Source: Vibrio ouci (GTDB lineage Bacteria; Pseudomonadota; Gammaproteobacteria; Enterobacterales; Vibrionaceae). Taken from it: 64,000 nucleotides of DNA. Made by a program: the position numbers and the translations under genes. Each line of letters starts with the position of its first letter. Positions within the stretch are counted from its first letter, which is position 1. Shown here in pieces: positions 60,775 through 64,000 of this stretch. Under the pieces are notes generated by a model. The model saw only the letters and a list, made by a program, of their open reading frames with translations. It ran no database searches and was not told the origin of the DNA. The stretch lies in the NCBI RefSeq assembly GCF_004551525.1, contig NZ_SATR01000022.1:1-64000 (forward strand), written 5' to 3'.

Positions 60775-61761
60775 TTACCACTGCGGCATGAGTGAAAGTG
60801 GGGGTTCATCCAATGCAGAAATTTGCTCTTTAAAAGCAAGTACCTGACTTTCCCAGTATTTTGGATCATTAAACCATGGGAAAGCGATAGGAAATGCAGG
60901 ATCTTGCCATCTTTTTGCTAACCATGCCATATAGTGCACCATACGTAGACCGCGCAATGGCTCAATTAGTTTCAATTCGTTGCTATTAAAATCATTAAAC
61001 TCTTGGTACGCCTCCAAAACGATGTCTAGCTGCATCAATTTCTCAGCGCGATCGCCACTGAGTAGCATCCACAAATCTTGAATCGCAGGACCATTGCGAG
61101 AGTCATCTAGATCGACAAACATAGGCCCATCACGCCATAAGATATTGCCAGGGTGACAATCACCATGCAGGCGTAAAATAGTGGCTGAGTCATCCCAGCG
61201 GTTTTCTAATGATTTGATCAGCAGATCGAGGTCATTAAAAAATGCGTTTTCGAGATGCATCGGAATGAACTGTGATTGTTGGAGTAGTTTGCGCGGCTGG
61301 TAGAGGTACTCGTCTAAACTAATCGTTGGACGATGCTTAAATGGCGTTCTCGAACCAACCTTATGAATACGACCTAAGAAGCGACCAACGCCTTCAAGTT
61401 GCTCTAAGTTGTCGACCTCAAATTGACGCCCGCCGACACTTTCGAATAGGCCGAATAGATAGCCTTGATAGTGGTGCAGAGTTTGACCATTGAGTTTAAC
61501 CGGTGGCGCAACAGGGATCTCGGATTCAATCAGCTCTAAGGTGAAGTCATGCTCTTCTTGAATCTGCTCTTGGCTCCAGCGTTCTGGACGATAAAACTTC
61601 ACCACGTAGCGCTGACGCTCTTCATCAGTAAATTGATAGACGCGGTTTTCGTAGCTGTTTAATGCGAGAAATCCAGACTCTGCACGGATGCCAATGCTTT
61701 CTAGGGCATACCACATAAAATCTGGAGTGAGCGCATCAAAGTTGAATGCTTGCTGTGTCAT
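60775..61761 (-). CDS. srkA: Stress response kinase A (YihE)
   Basis: SrkA (328 residues) is a Ser/Thr protein kinase with a fold like aminoglycoside phosphotransferases; in E. coli it limits MazEF-linked death under stress. The catalytic loop LRLHGDCHPGNILW (about 194-207) and the metal-binding FVDLDDSRNGP (about 212-222) are conserved. The start at ATG 61761 (MTQQAFNFDALTPDF) aligns best with E. coli; an upstream ATG 18 bp away has a better Shine-Dalgarno but lies inside a terminator hairpin. It precedes dsbA. Confidence 0.92.
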   Translation of the reverse strand: MTQQAFNFDALTPDFMWYALESIGIRAESGFLALNSYENRVYQFTDEERQRYVVKFYRPERWSQEQIQEEHDFTLELIESEIPVAPPVKLNGQTLHHYQGYLFGLFESVGGRQFEVDNLEQLEGVGRFLGRIHKVGSRTPFKHRPTISLDEYLYQPRKLLQQSQFIPMHLENAFFNDLDLLIKSLENRWDDSATILRLHGDCHPGNILWRDGPMFVDLDDSRNGPAIQDLWMLLSGDRAEKLMQLDIVLEAYQEFNDFNSNELKLIEPLRGLRMVHYMAWLAKRWQDPAFPIAFPWFNDPKYWESQVLAFKEQISALDEPPLSLMPQW

Positions 61762-61767
61762 AAAATA

Positions 61768-61793
61768 AAAGAGGCTCATTGCTGAGCCTCTTT
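61768..61793 (-). terminator. Terminator of ccoG
   Basis: GAGGCTCA and TGAGCCTC pair with a 4-nt loop, flanked by A/T runs, 22-47 bp after the ccoG stop. It separates ccoG from srkA and overlaps the region where srkA begins. Confidence 0.8.
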
Positions 61794-61814
61794 CCATTTG
61801 GGTAGTGAGAAAGT

Positions 61815-63233
61815 CTAAAGCTTTTTAATAAAGCGGCTTTCTACAGAAATAGTGAAGTCTTCGCTATCGGACAGTATAAACTGAATCGTTGAAACAGGAG
61901 AGCTGAGATTGTCAGGGTTAACACCTAGGCTCATTGGCAGGCTAAGTACTTCACCCGGCTCAACTTGTATCGTTTGTTTGCCGTACCAAGAAACATCACT
62001 CAAGCCTTCTACACTCAAGTCGTACTCTTGTTCTTGTTGAGTTTTATTAATGATCTTCAGTGTATAGGTATTTTCAACCTCGCCAGAGCCATTGACTCTA
62101 AACAGCTGGGTGCGGTCACGCAGCACGCTTAGTCCCGCTGGGTCGACACTGGCAACTTGAACGAAGAACAGGCCAATCATCACCAGCAAGACAGCGCCAT
62201 AGCCAAGCAGTTTAGGTCGCGCGACTTTGGTATGTTTGCCTGACAGGCGGTGCTCAGTGGTGTAGCTAATCAAGCCTTTGTCGTAACCCATACGATCCAT
62301 GGTTTTGTCACAAGCATCGATACAAGCGCCACAGTTAATACACTCATATTGCAGGCCATCACGAATATCAATCCCGGTTGGGCAGACCTGCACACATAAG
62401 TCACAATCGATACAGTCGCCTAAGCCAAGTGCTTTGTGATCGGCTTTGCGTGAGCGAGGGCCTCGGGTTTCACCACGCTTGCTGTCATAGCCAACGATGA
62501 ATGTATCTTTATCGAACATCGCTGATTGGAAACGCGCGTAAGGGCACATATGGATACACATAATAGAGCGCATCCAGCCTGCGTTGGCGTAGGTACAAAC
62601 AGCGAAGAATAGTACCCAGAACACCGGCCAAAACTCAGCGCTGAAGGTAAAGAAGCCCACAACGAGATCTTGGATAGGAACAAAGTAACCGGTGAAGGTA
62701 AAACCCGTAGCAAGGGCAATGGCCCACCACGCGATATGTTTGGCCGTTTTACGCATGGCTAAGTTAGCGGTTAACTTGCCTGAATCTTGTTTGCGGCGTT
62801 TATTGGCACTGCCCTCGAGCTTTTCTTCGAACCAAATGTACATAAAGGTCCAAACGGTTTGCGGGCAGAGATAACCACACCAAACCCGTCCTAAGAAGGT
62901 GGTAATGAAAAACAGTGCAAACGCCGCAATCACAAACAGCAACGCAAGTAAGGTTAGGTCTTGCGGGTAAAGGGTGGTGCTAAAAAAGTTAAATTGCTGA
63001 TTGCCAATGTCGAGTAAGATTGCCTGACGTTCGCCATAAGGTATCCATGGAATCAGAGCAAAAAACAGTAGCAGAAACCAACCACCATAACGACGTAGTT
63101 GCTGGAATGTCCCTTTACTTTCACGAACGTAAATTCGATTACTTGGGTTAAACCTGTCGCCTTTGGTTTTGTGGGTTTTTGGATTAAAGGTTTTAGGAGT
63201 CACATCTTTAATATCGATTTTGTCCTGACTCAT
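61815..63233 (-). CDS. ccoG: Cytochrome c oxidase accessory protein CcoG (RdxA/FixG type)
   Basis: CcoG (472 residues) is a membrane Fe-S protein that helps assemble the cbb3-type oxidase, likely by reducing copper. Hydrophobic helices are at about 45-65, 90-115 and 165-220. Two ferredoxin-type cysteine groups are present: CIDCDLCVQVCP (about 275-286) and CINCGACIDACD (about 299-310). The C-terminal third is a periplasmic immunoglobulin-like domain. In many proteobacteria it sits with ccoNOPQ, but here it is alone. Confidence 0.93.
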   Translation of the reverse strand: MSQDKIDIKDVTPKTFNPKTHKTKGDRFNPSNRIYVRESKGTFQQLRRYGGWFLLLFFALIPWIPYGERQAILLDIGNQQFNFFSTTLYPQDLTLLALLFVIAAFALFFITTFLGRVWCGYLCPQTVWTFMYIWFEEKLEGSANKRRKQDSGKLTANLAMRKTAKHIAWWAIALATGFTFTGYFVPIQDLVVGFFTFSAEFWPVFWVLFFAVCTYANAGWMRSIMCIHMCPYARFQSAMFDKDTFIVGYDSKRGETRGPRSRKADHKALGLGDCIDCDLCVQVCPTGIDIRDGLQYECINCGACIDACDKTMDRMGYDKGLISYTTEHRLSGKHTKVARPKLLGYGAVLLVMIGLFFVQVASVDPAGLSVLRDRTQLFRVNGSGEVENTYTLKIINKTQQEQEYDLSVEGLSDVSWYGKQTIQVEPGEVLSLPMSLGVNPDNLSSPVSTIQFILSDSEDFTISVESRFIKKL

Positions 63234-63320
63234 TGTGCTTCCTTCTTAGGCTTTATGGTGTGATTTATACGTTTCACACTCTGCAGACATTGCTATTTTA
63301 GTAAATTCTTATGGACGGCG

Positions 63321-63362
63321 ATTATATACGCAATAACATTTTTATTTCTTTAAGGTTATCAA
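63321..63362 (-). promoter_or_regulatory. ccoG promoter with an FNR-like site
   Basis: On the minus strand a perfect -10 TATAAT (63321-63326) has no good -35. Instead, TTGATAACCTTAAA (63349-63362), a good-plus-poor FNR half-site pair, is centred near -41.5 of the expected start. That spacing is the class II FNR activator position, which suits a gene for the low-oxygen oxidase. The second half is weak. Confidence 0.5.
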
Positions 63363-63441
63363 CCTTTAACAACAAAGGTCAGTACAGTTATAGAAATAAA
63401 TCGCCTAACAGTTCGCAAATAGTGGGACAAATAGGTATAAA

Positions 63442-63463
63442 AAAAGCGGCAACTGCCGCTTTT
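63442..63463 (-). terminator. Terminator of yihD
   Basis: AAAAGCGGC and GCCGCTTTT form a 9-bp stem with an AACT-type loop and a T run on the minus strand, 19 bp after yihD. Confidence 0.9.
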
Positions 63464-63481
63464 GCTGTTATTTGAAATCTT

Positions 63482-63748
63482 TTAGCTGATGATACCGCGC
63501 GCTCTAAGGATCGCCGTTTTGAAGTCATCTTCTTGGTCTTTCTTCAGGCCAGGAATCATTTCATCTTTTTCGCTGTTACGCATTTTAAGATGGTAGATCA
63601 ACACGTCATCGGTGAGATCTTCCAGTTTACCTTCATAACCCGCTTCTTGCGCTAACTTAGCGATCATCTGCAGTAGGTTAAGCTCTTGATCTTTTTGCCA
63701 TTCAGGCTCCAATAGCTCAAGTAGCTCCTCAATACGGTGACACTTCAC
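63482..63748 (-). CDS. yihD: YihD family protein
   Basis: This 88-residue protein matches E. coli YihD, including [12 protein letters not shown] near 46-57 and [21 protein letters not shown] near the end. The function is unknown; the family (DUF1040) is widespread in gamma-proteobacteria, often near srkA and dsbA as here. The start is GTG 63748, chosen because GGAGAAAG lies upstream and it matches the E. coli N-terminus MKC. Confidence 0.9.
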   Translation of the reverse strand: MKCHRIEELLELLEPEWQKDQELNLLQMIAKLAQEAGYEGKLEDLTDDVLIYHLKMRNSEKDEMIPGLKKDQEDDFKTAILRARGIIS

Positions 63749-63819
63749 AGGCTTTCTCCACAATACTTATAATGATTTAAGGTTAAAGGTAACAAATTGC
63801 AGAAATGAAGGTAAGAAAA

Positions 63820-63840
63820 AAGCGCAGTCAAACTGCGCTT
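63820..63840 (-). terminator. Terminator of the right-edge CDS
   Basis: AAGCGCAGT and ACTGCGCTT form a 9-bp stem with a 3-nt loop and a following T run on the minus strand. It ends the gene that runs off the right edge. Confidence 0.9.
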
Positions 63841-63845
63841 TTTAA

Positions 63846-64000
63846 CTAGGCTGCTTTAACAACTTTTGCTGGAGCAGATGCCAATACAGCAGTCTGTTCA
63901 ACTAAGGTCATTGCAGGAGCTGTTTTCTTTGCTACTGGAGCAGCCACGAAGCCACTGCGGCGGCGCATCGCACTACGGTTAGTGTGCGAAAACCTGACGG
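63846..64000 (-). CDS. C-terminal part of an unidentified small protein (incomplete)
   Basis: On the minus strand a frame stays open from the window edge to TAG at 63846-63848, giving the last 51 residues of a protein whose start is outside. It contains SHTNRSAMRRRSGF near the beginning of the visible part and then an alanine-, valine- and lysine-rich tail ending KVVKAA. A good terminator follows the stop, which supports it as a real gene. I do not recognise it; it could be DNA- or RNA-binding, given its basic start. Confidence 0.55.
   Translation of the reverse strand, partial: VRFSHTNRSAMRRRSGFVAAPVAKKTAPAMTLVEQTAVLASAPAKVVKAA

Overview
The window is the replication-origin region of the larger chromosome of a Vibrio, or a very close relative. 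The evidence is the gene order (mnmG-oriC-mioC-mnmE-yidC-yidD-rnpA-rpmH, an amino-acid ABC transporter, then dnaA-dnaN-recF-gyrB), Vibrionaceae-type proteins throughout, and an origin laid out as in enteric and Vibrio oriC. I cannot name the species. The DNA is almost all core chromosome: I see no prophage, integron, insertion sequence, CRISPR array or tRNA gene.

Layout. Positions 1-385 hold the promoters and leader of a leftward rRNA operon whose 16S gene lies just outside the window. Then come hemG, trkH and yigZ (leftward), the fatty-acid oxidation operon fadBA (rightward) behind a FadR-like operator, a GAF-GGDEF diguanylate cyclase, the divergent punR/punC purine regulator and transporter pair, and glmU. 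From 12.4 to 19.4 kb is the ATP synthase operon atpIBEFHAGDC (leftward). Next are parB-parA-rsmG-mnmG (leftward), oriC (23.88-24.20 kb), mioC, mnmE, yidC-yidD-rnpA-rpmH and a cystine-type ABC transporter. Rightward dnaA-dnaN-recF-gyrB follows, then ibpA behind a ROSE-type RNA thermometer, avtA, a lipoprotein alpha-amylase and glyQS. A Mn2+ exporter gene (mneA type) sits behind a yybP-ykoY riboswitch, followed by two small membrane proteins, tusA, a LysR regulator and an acuI-type reductase. The attenuated ilvLGMEDA operon, comM, a beta-barrel outer-membrane protein, yihG, srkA-dsbA, ccoG, yihD and an unfinished small CDS complete the window.

How it works together. Most of the window runs chromosome replication and partition (oriC, DnaA, DnaN, GyrB, RecF, ParAB), energy conversion (ATP synthase), tRNA modification (MnmE/MnmG, TusA), membrane-protein insertion (YidC/YidD) and branched-chain amino-acid synthesis. 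Control elements readable from sequence include tandem rRNA promoters with boxA, a FadR operator, Dam/DnaA sites at oriC and at the dnaA promoter, the ibpA thermometer, the Mn2+ riboswitch, the ilv leader-peptide attenuator, and two FNR-like sites.

I found no convincing new multigene system. The best leads are small: an inverted repeat that may be the PunR operator, a long-stem structure just after punR, a symmetrical element in the ilv leader, the dual-output riboswitch platform, two uncharacterised small membrane proteins, an uncharacterised outer-membrane protein, and an unannotated C-terminal CDS at the right edge.
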